A stretch of DNA of 46,831 nucleotides from Sphingomonadales bacterium (lineage in GTDB: Bacteria > Pseudomonadota > Alphaproteobacteria > Sphingomonadales > Sphingomonadaceae). Made by a program: the position numbers and the translations under genes. Below are positions 8,599-16,237 of this stretch, piece by piece (within the stretch, counting starts at the first letter, position 1; each line of letters starts with the position of its first letter). The DNA lies in NCBI GenBank assembly GCA_014763545.1, contig JACXVD010000018.1, forward strand, positions 1 to 46,831, given 5' to 3'. The notes under the pieces were generated by a model that was not told the DNA's origin, did not search any database, and was given only the letters and a program-made list of their open reading frames with translations.

Positions 8599-9711
8599 TT
8601 AGAAGACAACGACGCTGCGGATCGACTTGCCCGCGTGCATCAGGTCGAATGCGGTATTGATCTCTTCGAGGCCCATGACGTGGGTGATCATCGGGTCGAT
8701 CTCGATCTTGCCGGTCATGTACATGTCGACGATCTTGGGCACGTCGGTGCGGCCCTTGGCTCCGCCGAAAGCGGTGCCGCGCCAGTTGCGCCCGGTGACG
8801 AGCTGGAACGGGCGGGTGCTGATTTCCTTGCCCGCCTCGGCCACGCCGATGATGATGCTGGTGCCCCAGCCGCGATGGCACGCCTCGAGCGCGGTGCGCA
8901 TGACTTCGGTGTTGCCGGTGGCGTCGAAAGTGTAATCGGCGCCGCCGTCGGTCATCGTCACGATATTGGCGACGGTGTCCTCGCGGCTCATGCCCCTGGT
9001 GTTGAGGAAGTCGGTCATGCCGAACTTGCGACCCCATTCCTCGCGGTCGGGGTTGATGTCGACCCCGATGATCTTGTTCGCACCGGCCAGCCGCGCGCCC
9101 TGGATCACGTTGAGGCCGATCCCGCCGAGGCCGAACACCACGACATTGTCGCCCACCTGGACCTTGGCGGTGTTGATCACCGCGCCGACCCCGGTGGTGA
9201 CCCCGCAGCCGATGTAGCAGCTGGTCTGGAAGGGCGCGTCCTCGCGGATCTTGGCGACCGCGATTTCGGGCAGCACGGTGAAGTTCGAGAAGGTCGAACA
9301 GCCCATGTAGTGGTAGATCGGCTGGCCCTTGTAGGAAAAGCGCGTCGTCCCGTCGGGCATCAGCCCCTTGCCCTGCGTCGCCCGGATCGCGGTGCACAGA
9401 TTGGTCTTGCCCGACAGGCACGATTTACACTGGCGGCATTCGGGCGTGTAGAGCGGGATCACATGGTCGCCCGGCTTGACCGAGGTCACCCCGGGACCGA
9501 CTTCGCGCACCACGCCCGCGCCTTCATGGCCGAGCACGGAGGGGAAGATGCCTTCGCTGTCGAACCCGTCGAGCGTGTAGGCGTCGGTGTGGCAGATGCC
9601 GGTTGCCATGATCTCCACCAGCACCTCGCCCGCCTTGGGGCCTTCGAGATCGAGTTCGACGATCTCCAGCGGCTTCTTGGCTTCGAAGGCAACGGCGGCG
9701 CGGGTCTTCAT
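8599..9711 (-). CDS. frmA: S-(hydroxymethyl)glutathione dehydrogenase (class III alcohol dehydrogenase)
   Basis: The 370-residue zinc medium-chain dehydrogenase oxidises S-hydroxymethylglutathione, formed spontaneously from formaldehyde and glutathione, to S-formylglutathione using NAD+. Seen: [14 protein letters not shown] (catalytic Zn Cys), [12 protein letters not shown], the structural-Zn cysteines in [17 protein letters not shown], and the nucleotide-binding [28 protein letters not shown] is also typical of class III ADH. Length is normal for the family. It is the first gene of the 11-gene operon, and a 19-bp palindrome ends 36 bases upstream of the start codon, so transcription is probably controlled there. 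Confidence 0.96.
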   Translation of the reverse strand: MKTRAAVAFEAKKPLEIVELDLEGPKAGEVLVEIMATGICHTDAYTLDGFDSEGIFPSVLGHEGAGVVREVGPGVTSVKPGDHVIPLYTPECRQCKSCLSGKTNLCTAIRATQGKGLMPDGTTRFSYKGQPIYHYMGCSTFSNFTVLPEIAVAKIREDAPFQTSCYIGCGVTTGVGAVINTAKVQVGDNVVVFGLGGIGLNVIQGARLAGANKIIGVDINPDREEWGRKFGMTDFLNTRGMSREDTVANIVTMTDGGADYTFDATGNTEVMRTALEACHRGWGTSIIIGVAEAGKEISTRPFQLVTGRNWRGTAFGGAKGRTDVPKIVDMYMTGKIEIDPMITHVMGLEEINTAFDLMHAGKSIRSVVVF

Positions 9712-9746
9712 GCGCTAATCCTCTCCATGCGGAATGTCTGTGCAAT

Positions 9747-9765
9747 TTGTAAGTGTTGCTTACAA
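9747..9765. promoter_or_regulatory. Operator copy A, perfect palindrome upstream of frmA
   Basis: TTGTAAG-TGTTG-CTTACAA: two perfect 7-bp inverted arms around a 5-bp spacer. It lies between the AAHS transporter stop and frmA. It is the best of four related copies (also 11745, 21203, 22743). Probably the binding site of the MarR protein encoded nearby. Confidence 0.75.
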
Positions 9766-9782
9766 TATGCGGATGGGTTGGG

Positions 9783-11165
9783 TCAATCGAGCGGTGTGCC
9801 TGCCGGCAGTTGTGAAACGTCGCCGGAATCGTGTGCGGCCAGCGTATCGCCATCATGCTCGGGCAGGAGCAGGAAAAGCACAAGCGAAACCACCGATCCC
9901 ATCGCCATGATGATCGAAACAGTCAGCAATTTGTCGTTGCCTAGCGCGGTGAACAGCGCACCGGCGATGATCGGGCTGCCCGCCGCACCCAGCCTGCCGA
10001 TGCCGAGCACGAAGCCGGTGCCGGTGGCCCGGGCATAGGCCGGGAAACCGCGCGCGAAGGCGGCGTAATAGCCGCTGATCGCCGCATTGGTGAAGAAGCC
10101 GGTGATCACCGTGGCCCATTGCCAGCCCGACAGCGTGTCGCGCCCCAGGCCGAAGGCGGCAACGCCCACCGCGCCGATAAGCAGCATCAGCGCCGTGGGC
10201 CATTTGATTCCCAGCCGCGCCATCACGAAGCCGAACGACACGCTGCCCAGGAAGCCGCCGACATTGGCCCAGGTCAGTACCGTCGCCGCCACCGGCGGCG
10301 GGTAGCCGGGCGGATAGTCGGCCACGATCTGCACCGCGAATTTCAGGATGTAGTAGAAAGTGATCGTGTGGAACATATAGCCGAAGGCCAGCAGCAGCGT
10401 GACCGGGCGCAGGCGCGGGTTCGACAGGATGTCGGTCAGCTTCGGCTTGGCTCGGTCGCTTGCGGCAACCGGCAGCGCCGCAAGCGCCGGCTTGCCGAAA
10501 GCGGCCAGCGTTGCATTGACTCCCGACAGCCTGCCCTTCGTCGCCTGGAAGGCCGCCGTTTCGGGCACCAGCAGCAGCACAACCGGGATCAGGACGGCGG
10601 TGACCGCCGCGCCGAATTCGAACACGGCGCGCCAGCCATAGGCGGGCAGCAGCCATTCCGATGCGGCGATCCCGCCGATGATCGCGCCCAGCGGATAGCC
10701 CGCGACATAAGCACCGATGGCGAGGCGGCGCCATTTGACGTTGCTGCTTTCGGCGGTCACCGCATTGGTCGCAGCCAGCATCCCGCCGATCCCGATGCCG
10801 GTAAGGAAGCGGAAGGCGACCATCGGCGTCACCGCATGGGCACCGCTGGCAAGGTACATGCCCGCCGCCATCAGCACCAGGCAGGCGACCATCGTCGGCT
10901 TGCGTCCGTATTTGTCGGCCGCGCCGCCCAGCAGCACCGATCCGAAACCCATGCCGACCAGTTCGGCCGACAGCACGATGCCCAGCGCGGCGCGTTCGAT
11001 GTTCCACTCGGCAGTGATGCCGGGTGCGGCAAACGCGCTCGACAGCACGTCGAATCCGTCGAGCGCGTTGAGCAGCACCATCAGCACCACGACGACATAT
11101 TGCCGCCAGTTCATCGGATTTTCGTCGATCACCGACCGCGGATCGGTTGCCGGACTGCTCGCCAT
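9783..11165 (-). CDS. MFS transporter, aromatic acid:H+ symporter (AAHS)-like
   Basis: A membrane protein of 460 residues with about 12 hydrophobic segments. The first includes NALDGFDVLSSAFAAP, containing the DGxD pattern typical of PcaK/VanK-type aromatic acid symporters. The loop 2-3 motif GGAADKYGRKP matches the MFS consensus. I infer uptake of an aromatic acid or lignin-derived compound across the inner membrane. Start choice is uncertain: ATG 11165 has GGGAG about 11 bases upstream, while ATG 11195 lacks a clear ribosome site. It follows marR by 81 bases on the same strand, so the two probably share a promoter, and a separate operator precedes frmA beyond it. Confidence 0.88.
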   Translation of the reverse strand: MASSPATDPRSVIDENPMNWRQYVVVVLMVLLNALDGFDVLSSAFAAPGITAEWNIERAALGIVLSAELVGMGFGSVLLGGAADKYGRKPTMVACLVLMAAGMYLASGAHAVTPMVAFRFLTGIGIGGMLAATNAVTAESSNVKWRRLAIGAYVAGYPLGAIIGGIAASEWLLPAYGWRAVFEFGAAVTAVLIPVVLLLVPETAAFQATKGRLSGVNATLAAFGKPALAALPVAASDRAKPKLTDILSNPRLRPVTLLLAFGYMFHTITFYYILKFAVQIVADYPPGYPPPVAATVLTWANVGGFLGSVSFGFVMARLGIKWPTALMLLIGAVGVAAFGLGRDTLSGWQWATVITGFFTNAAISGYYAAFARGFPAYARATGTGFVLGIGRLGAAGSPIIAGALFTALGNDKLLTVSIIMAMGSVVSLVLFLLLPEHDGDTLAAHDSGDVSQLPAGTPLD

Positions 11166-11246
11166 TGCCTGTTCGTCTCCCGGGCTGCACGCCATTCAAC
11201 TGCGGGCGACCGTTTGCCGGCCTGCCCGCGCATCGTAATCCGCCCG

Positions 11247-11723
11247 CTATTCGTGGATGCGGGCGAGCAATTCCATCAATGTATCGACTTCCTTCTGGGT
11301 GAAGCGGCTCTTCAGCCAGGCTTCGTGCGCGCGGATCGCTTCCTTGGCCTGGGCGAGCGCATCATGGCCCCTGTCGGTCAGGAACAGCGCCTGCTTGCGT
11401 CCGTCGGTGGCCGATTTCTCGCGCCGCATGAACCCGCGTGCCTGCAGGCGGTTGACGATGGTCATGGTCGTCGCGCGGTCCATCCGCAGGCGGGTGCCGA
11501 CCTCGATCTGCGAAATGCCGGGGTGATCGTCCACCAGCCACAGGGCCGATACCTGTTTCTGGGTCAGTTCGAGTTCGGCGAAGGTTTCGGTAAAGTGGCG
11601 GTAGCAGGCGCCATGGGCGAGGCGGATGTGGAAGCCCACGATCTCGTTCAGTTCGCCGATGTCCCCGTCATCGTCCGGTGCGATTTTTCCGCCTGCATCC
11701 ACCAGCTGGTCCCCAAATGCCAT
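11247..11723 (-). CDS. MarR-family transcriptional regulator
   Basis: The 158-residue protein has the MarR winged-helix layout: an N-terminal dimerisation helix, a helix-turn-helix around GISQIEVGTRLRMDRATTMTIV, then the wing segment FMRREKSATDGRKQALFLTDRG with the typical DxRxxxLxLT pattern. MarR proteins usually repress divergent or adjacent operons and release DNA on binding a phenolic ligand. It is divergent from the dioxygenase gene, with a palindrome between them. That is the classical autoregulatory arrangement, and it makes this the best candidate to bind all four operator copies. The ligand is unknown; a lignin-derived aromatic is likely by context. Confidence 0.93.
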   Translation of the reverse strand: MAFGDQLVDAGGKIAPDDDGDIGELNEIVGFHIRLAHGACYRHFTETFAELELTQKQVSALWLVDDHPGISQIEVGTRLRMDRATTMTIVNRLQARGFMRREKSATDGRKQALFLTDRGHDALAQAKEAIRAHEAWLKSRFTQKEVDTLMELLARIHE

Positions 11724-11736
11724 TGATCTATCGTTC

Positions 11737-11764
11737 TTGCTTATTTGTTAGTGGAGCATACAAT
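11737..11764 (+). promoter_or_regulatory. Likely sigma-70 promoter of the dioxygenase gene
   Basis: TTGCTT (11737-11742) and TACAAT (11759-11764) are separated by 16 bases, giving a fair -35/-10 pair reading toward the dioxygenase. Operator copy D covers the spacer and most of the -10, so a bound repressor would block RNA polymerase. Prediction by eye. Confidence 0.5.
11745..11763. promoter_or_regulatory. Operator copy D in the marR/dioxygenase divergent region
   Basis: TTGTTAG-TGGAG-CATACAA matches copy A at 15 of 19 positions, with imperfect inverted arms (5 of 7). It is centred 37 bases upstream of the dioxygenase ATG and 31 bases from the marR ATG, as expected for autoregulation. Confidence 0.65.
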
Positions 11765-11790
11765 CCTGCGCAAGAACAGAGAGGATTGCC

Positions 11791-13272
11791 ATGGCTCATT
11801 TCCCCGATACGCCGAATTTCACCGGATTCAACACGCCAAGCCGTGTCGAAGCGGATATTGCCGACCTCGCCTTCGACGGAACGATCCCGCCGGAAATCGA
11901 CGGTGCCTTCTTCCGCGTCCAGCCCGACCCGCAGTTCCCGCCGATGCTGGGCGAAAGCATCGCCTTCGACGGCGACGGCATGATCACCCGCTTCCACATC
12001 CATGACGGGCAGGTCGATTTCCGCCAGCGCTGGGCCAGGACCGACCGCTGGAAAATGGAGCACGCGGCGGGCAAGGCGCTGTGGGGCCACTATCGCAACC
12101 CCCTGACCGACGACCCGGTTACGAAGGGCACCTACCGCGCCACCGGCAATACCAATGCCTGGGTCTATGCCGGAAAATTGTGGGCGATGAAGGAAGACAG
12201 CCCGCCCTTGCTGATGGACCCGGTCACCATGGACACCGACGGGGTGGAAACCTGGGGCGGCAAGATGAAGAGCGAAACCTTCACCGCGCACCCCAAGATC
12301 GACCCCGCGACCGGCAATATGGTGTCGTTGTGTTACGCCGCGTCGGGCATCTGCAGCGACGATTGCGCGCTGGTCGAGATCGGGCCGGACAACGAACTGG
12401 TGCGCGAAGTGTGGTTCAAGGTGCCCTATTACTGCATGATGCATGATTTCGCGGTCACGCCCGATTACCTCGTGCTGCATGTCGTGCCTTCGATCGGCAG
12501 CTGGGAACGACTGGAACAGGGCAAGCCGCATTTCGGTTTCGACACGACGCTGCCGGTCTATCTCGGCATCGTGCCCCGGCGCGACGATCTCAAACAGGAC
12601 GACATCCGCTGGTTCAAGCGCGACAATTGCTTCGCCAGCCACGTGGTCAACGCATGGCAGGACGGCAGCAAGGTGCACTTCGTCGTGCCCGAAGCGCAGA
12701 ACAACATGTTCCCCTTCTTCCCCGATGTTCACGGGGCGGATTTCAACCCGGCGCAGGCGATGAGCAAGCTCACCCGCTGGACGGTCGATCTCGCCTCCAA
12801 CGGCGAAGCTTTCGACGAGATCGTGCGGCTGACCGATACTGCCAGCGAATTCCCCCGGATCGACGATCGCTTCACCGGGCACAAGACGCGCTACACCTGG
12901 GGGCTGGAAATGGACATGAGCCGCCCGTGCGAATTGCGCGGCGGCAGTGCCGGCGGGTTCCTGATGAACTGCCTGTTCCTCAAGGATCTGGAAACCGGGG
13001 CGGAAAAGCACTGGTGGTGCGGCCCGGTCTCGAGCCTGCAGGAACCCTGCTTCATCCCGCGCAGCCGCGATGCGGCGGAAGGCGACGGCTGGATCGTGAT
13101 GCTCTGCAACCGGCTGGAAAACCGCAACACCGACCTGCTGATCTTCGACGCACTCGATATCGAGAAAGGCCCGGTCGCGACGGTCCACGTCCCGATCCGG
13201 CTGCGTTTCGGCCTGCACGGCAATTTCGCCCGCAGCGAGGATATCGGGCTGAAGGTGGCTGAGGCGGCGTGA
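11791..13272 (+). CDS. Carotenoid-cleavage-oxygenase family enzyme, probably lignostilbene alpha,beta-dioxygenase
   Basis: A 493-residue member of the CCO family, which uses non-haem Fe(II) and O2 to cleave a central C=C bond into two aldehydes. The four iron-ligand histidines are recognisable as H167 (TAHPKID), H218 (MMHDF), H284 (FASHVVN) and H476 (LHGNF), each at a seven-bladed-propeller position. Family members in sphingomonads include lignostilbene dioxygenases that form vanillin-type aldehydes. The neighbouring aromatic genes (LigW, SDRs, AAHS transporter) favour a stilbene over a carotenoid substrate, but that is inference. The start has AGAGAGG upstream. The gene overlaps the DUF3237 gene as GTGA and is probably induced when the MarR protein leaves operator D. 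Confidence 0.88.
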   Translation: MAHFPDTPNFTGFNTPSRVEADIADLAFDGTIPPEIDGAFFRVQPDPQFPPMLGESIAFDGDGMITRFHIHDGQVDFRQRWARTDRWKMEHAAGKALWGHYRNPLTDDPVTKGTYRATGNTNAWVYAGKLWAMKEDSPPLLMDPVTMDTDGVETWGGKMKSETFTAHPKIDPATGNMVSLCYAASGICSDDCALVEIGPDNELVREVWFKVPYYCMMHDFAVTPDYLVLHVVPSIGSWERLEQGKPHFGFDTTLPVYLGIVPRRDDLKQDDIRWFKRDNCFASHVVNAWQDGSKVHFVVPEAQNNMFPFFPDVHGADFNPAQAMSKLTRWTVDLASNGEAFDEIVRLTDTASEFPRIDDRFTGHKTRYTWGLEMDMSRPCELRGGSAGGFLMNCLFLKDLETGAEKHWWCGPVSSLQEPCFIPRSRDAAEGDGWIVMLCNRLENRNTDLLIFDALDIEKGPVATVHVPIRLRFGLHGNFARSEDIGLKVAEAA

Positions 13273-13742
13273 ACCCAGAGCCGCTCAAACCCGGGCTCGA
13301 ATTCGTCTACGAGGCAGGCGGCGATCTGGAGCCGCCGCGCGAAATCGGGGCGACCTATGATGGGGCGCGGCGGATCATCCCGATCCTGTCGGGCGGGTAC
13401 GTCACAGGCCCGAAGATCGCCGGGCGGCTGATGGGCAATTCGGCCGACTGGCAGCTCACCCGCCCCGACGGGGTGACGGTGGCCGATGCGATCTATGCGA
13501 TCGAAACCGACGATGGCGCGCTGATCCAGATTCGCAACACCGGCCTGCGCCATGGCCCGCCCGAGGTGATGGACCGGTTGCGGCGCGGCGAGGATGTCGA
13601 TCCGTCGGAATATTACTTCCGCACCGTTCCAACCTTCATCGCGCCCGAAGGCCCCTACGACTGGCTCAACAAGTCGATCTTCATCTGTTCGGGCGCACGC
13701 TATGCCAGCGGGATCAAGCTGTGGGTGTGGCGGGTGACATGA
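13269..13742 (+). CDS. DUF3237-family protein
   Basis: The 157-residue protein matches the DUF3237 barrel family: LEFVYEAGGDLEPPREIGAT at the start, GGYVTGPKIAGRLM, a DWQLTRPDG segment, and a C-terminal strand with GIKLWVWRV. It uses a GTG start whose GTGA overlaps the dioxygenase stop, so the two proteins are translationally coupled. I recall, without being able to check, that decarboxylases forming a stilbene in the phenylcoumaran pathway of Sphingobium sp. SYK-6 belong to this family. If so, this enzyme may make the substrate of the adjacent dioxygenase. Without that recollection the function is unknown. No signal peptide is seen. Confidence 0.85.
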   Translation: MNPEPLKPGLEFVYEAGGDLEPPREIGATYDGARRIIPILSGGYVTGPKIAGRLMGNSADWQLTRPDGVTVADAIYAIETDDGALIQIRNTGLRHGPPEVMDRLRRGEDVDPSEYYFRTVPTFIAPEGPYDWLNKSIFICSGARYASGIKLWVWRVT

Positions 13743-13773
13743 TGGTAACCCATTGTGGGATAACGGTCCTGCG

Positions 13774-14676
13774 ATGCAGGACCGCCGCGCCTTCCTTGCC
13801 GTGATCGCCGCCAGCGCGGCTGTCGGCTGGTGTTCGCGGCCGACTGCATGGGGCAGCGGGCCAGGGGCGGGAGACGAACCGCCCTATCCGGCCCCCGATC
13901 CCGCAGCGGTGGCACGTTTCCGGAAATGGCAGGCGGACAATGCGATGCCCGCGGCCTATCTCGTGCCGACCGGCCCGGCTCCTGCGATGGCGGGCGGGAC
14001 ACGCATCGGCGGGCCGGCCTGGCTCGGCCCCGGCGAAAGCTGGCCGCGCGACGGCAAGGGGCAGCCGATGAGCTTCCTCGGCCAGGTCGATTTCGCGGCG
14101 CTCCCGCAATTGCCCGACTACCCGACCGCCGGCGTGCTGCAGTTCTTCATCGGGCGCGACCTCTATTACGGCGCGGACCCGAACCACCCCGACAGGGGGC
14201 AGTTTCGGCTCGCCTGGCGGCCGGACTTTGCCGGTGGCGGGCGCTTGCAGCACGGCCCGCAGCCGCGCGGCGACCGGTTCGACATGAATTCACCGCTCGA
14301 GGCCGCAACCGTGGCCCACGGGGTGGCACTTGCTGCCCGCAGCGGCACCAGCAGGCCGACGATCAACAGCTGGCAATTCGCCCGCGACCTGCCCGATCTG
14401 GCATCGGCCGGGGGGCGCGGCACGGTGAATGCGATGGTGCAGGCGCGGCTGGTGGAGCAGTCCGAAGTCCACCATGTCGGCGGCCATCCGCAGTTCACGC
14501 AGGACGATTGGCGCGGTTTCGGGCCGTGGAAGGATTACGACCGCGTCCTGCTCAACCTGTGGAGCGACAAGCACATCATGTGGGGCGACATGGGGCAGGG
14601 CCAGTTCATGATCCGCCGGGCCGACCTGCTCAAACGCGATTTTTCCAGGGTCTGCTATTCCTGGGACTGTAGTTGA
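13774..14676 (+). CDS. DUF1963-family protein with Tat-like signal sequence
   Basis: The 300-residue protein contains GGTRIGGPAWLGPGESWPR and PMSFLGQVDFAALPQLPDYP, the hallmark of DUF1963 (YwqG-like). Biochemical function is unknown. ATG 13774 gives an N-terminus MQDRRAFLAVIAASAAVG, a twin-arginine followed by a hydrophobic stretch, so export to the periplasm is likely. The upstream TTG at 13753 would only add seven residues. It follows the DUF3237 gene by 31 bases on the same strand and converges on the decarboxylase gene at 14681. It may belong to the dioxygenase operon, but I cannot say what it does there. Confidence 0.75.
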   Translation: MQDRRAFLAVIAASAAVGWCSRPTAWGSGPGAGDEPPYPAPDPAAVARFRKWQADNAMPAAYLVPTGPAPAMAGGTRIGGPAWLGPGESWPRDGKGQPMSFLGQVDFAALPQLPDYPTAGVLQFFIGRDLYYGADPNHPDRGQFRLAWRPDFAGGGRLQHGPQPRGDRFDMNSPLEAATVAHGVALAARSGTSRPTINSWQFARDLPDLASAGGRGTVNAMVQARLVEQSEVHHVGGHPQFTQDDWRGFGPWKDYDRVLLNLWSDKHIMWGDMGQGQFMIRRADLLKRDFSRVCYSWDCS

Positions 14677-14680
14677 CGGC

Positions 14681-16237
14681 TCAGCCGATCCGCATATCCA
14701 CCAGCGTCGGCCCGCATGCGCCGAGGCTCCATTCCAGCGCGCTGTCCAGATCGCCCGCATCGTCCACGCAGCGCGCCGCCACGCCCATCCCTTCGGCCAG
14801 CGCAACGAAGTCTATCCCGGCAAGGTCGCAGCCCGGCACGCTGTTCATCCCGAAAGCGGGGGCGAAGCCGGTCAGCGCGGCGTAGGCGGCATTGTTGAGC
14901 ACGATGAAGCTGATGTCGGCGGCTTCCTGCGCGGCAGTGAACAATCCCTGGATGGTGTACATCGCGGCCCCGTCACCCAGGATCGCGATCACCTTCTCCC
15001 CCCCTGCCTGCGCCAGCGCCACGCCGATGGCAGCGGGCAAGCCGTGGCCCAGCCCGCCGCTGGCGCAGGTGTAGAAGCCGCCCTCGCGCGCGATCGGCAA
15101 TTGTTCGTGGATCGCCCCGCGTGAAGTCGCGGCCTCTTCGACCACGACCGAGCCTTCGGGCCGCAGCGCCTGCAGCCGGGCGAGCACATGGGCGGCGGTC
15201 ATCGCCGGTTCGGCGGGTGCGCGCGCCATCGTCTCGCCGGGGAATTCCCGCTCGTTGGTGCGTTCGCACAGCAGGGCGAGCCCTTCGCGGACATCGCCCA
15301 GCACACCGCCCGAGCGATTGGCACCGCCCGGCAGGCGGGCAAGGTGGCCGGGATCGTCGCTCAGCACCATCAGCCTGGCATGCGGCGGCCAGTGCGGCCC
15401 TTCGCCTTCGACATGGTAGGTGAACACCGGCGCCCCGATCACCACGATGGCATCGTGCGGGGCCAGCAATTCGCAAATCTGGTCACGCCAGGCGGGCAGG
15501 AAGCCGGCGAATTGCGGATGGTCCTCCGGAAAGGTCTCGCGCGCGGCATAGGGGGCAACCCAGACGCTGGCGCCGCATTTCTCCGCCAGGCGGATGGCTT
15601 CCTTCCACCCGCGCGCATTGGCGACCCCGGTGCCCAGCACCAGCGCCGGGTTTTCCGACGGGTCGAGGATGGCGGAAAGGCGCTCGATCCCGGTTGCGGA
15701 TGGCACCGCGCGGCTGGTCAGCTCGGGCAGGTGGGGCACGGTGCATTCGCGTTCCCAATCGTCCACCGGGATCGACACGAATACCGGCCCCATCGGCGGG
15801 GTCAGCGCCACGGCAAAGGCTTGCGCCAGCGCCAGCGGCACATCTTCCGCGCGCGCCGGTTCGATCGCATACTTTACATAGGGGCGCGGGAATTCGGTCG
15901 GTCGCTCCGCCGCCAGGAACGGGTCGAACGGCAGGATCGAGCGCGCCTGTTGCCCGGCGGTGACCACCACCGGCGCGTTGTTCTTCCACGCGGTGAACAG
16001 ATTGCCCAGCGCATGGCCGGTGCCTGCCGCGCTGTGGAGGTTGACCAGTGCGGGCTTGCCGCTCGCCCGGGCATAGCCATCGGCCATGCCCAGCACCACC
16101 GCCTCGTTCAGCCCCATCACATAGGGAAAGGGCAGCCCCTTGAGCATCGGCAATTCGGTGCTGCCCGGATTGCCGAACAGCCGGTCGACCCCGAAATGTT
16201 CGAACACAGCAAAGGCGGCGTCGCGTACCGTGCTCAC
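14681..16237 (-). CDS. Thiamine-diphosphate decarboxylase, benzoylformate-decarboxylase-like
   Basis: A 518-residue ThDP enzyme. LFGNPGSTELPML near the N-terminus places S26 at the position of the catalytic serine of benzoylformate decarboxylase. The cofactor-activating glutamate is E45 (GLNEAVV), and H68 in NLHSAAGTGHA matches a second catalytic residue. The ThDP/Mg motif runs from GDGAAMYTIQGL to VLNNAAY. I infer non-oxidative decarboxylation of an arylglyoxylate (2-oxo acid) to an aromatic aldehyde; the actual substrate is not proven. The GTG start overlaps the MFS stop as GTGA, and it is the last gene of the aldehyde dehydrogenase-LigW-MFS operon. The aldehyde product could feed the dehydrogenase of the same operon. 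Confidence 0.85.
   Translation of the reverse strand: MSTVRDAAFAVFEHFGVDRLFGNPGSTELPMLKGLPFPYVMGLNEAVVLGMADGYARASGKPALVNLHSAAGTGHALGNLFTAWKNNAPVVVTAGQQARSILPFDPFLAAERPTEFPRPYVKYAIEPARAEDVPLALAQAFAVALTPPMGPVFVSIPVDDWERECTVPHLPELTSRAVPSATGIERLSAILDPSENPALVLGTGVANARGWKEAIRLAEKCGASVWVAPYAARETFPEDHPQFAGFLPAWRDQICELLAPHDAIVVIGAPVFTYHVEGEGPHWPPHARLMVLSDDPGHLARLPGGANRSGGVLGDVREGLALLCERTNEREFPGETMARAPAEPAMTAAHVLARLQALRPEGSVVVEEAATSRGAIHEQLPIAREGGFYTCASGGLGHGLPAAIGVALAQAGGEKVIAILGDGAAMYTIQGLFTAAQEAADISFIVLNNAAYAALTGFAPAFGMNSVPGCDLAGIDFVALAEGMGVAARCVDDAGDLDSALEWSLGACGPTLVDMRIG

Noticed and set aside
7321-10038. 905-codon plus-strand open frame opposite frmA and its neighbours
   Set aside because: It covers several well-supported minus-strand genes and their intergenic gaps, and its translation shows no family motif.
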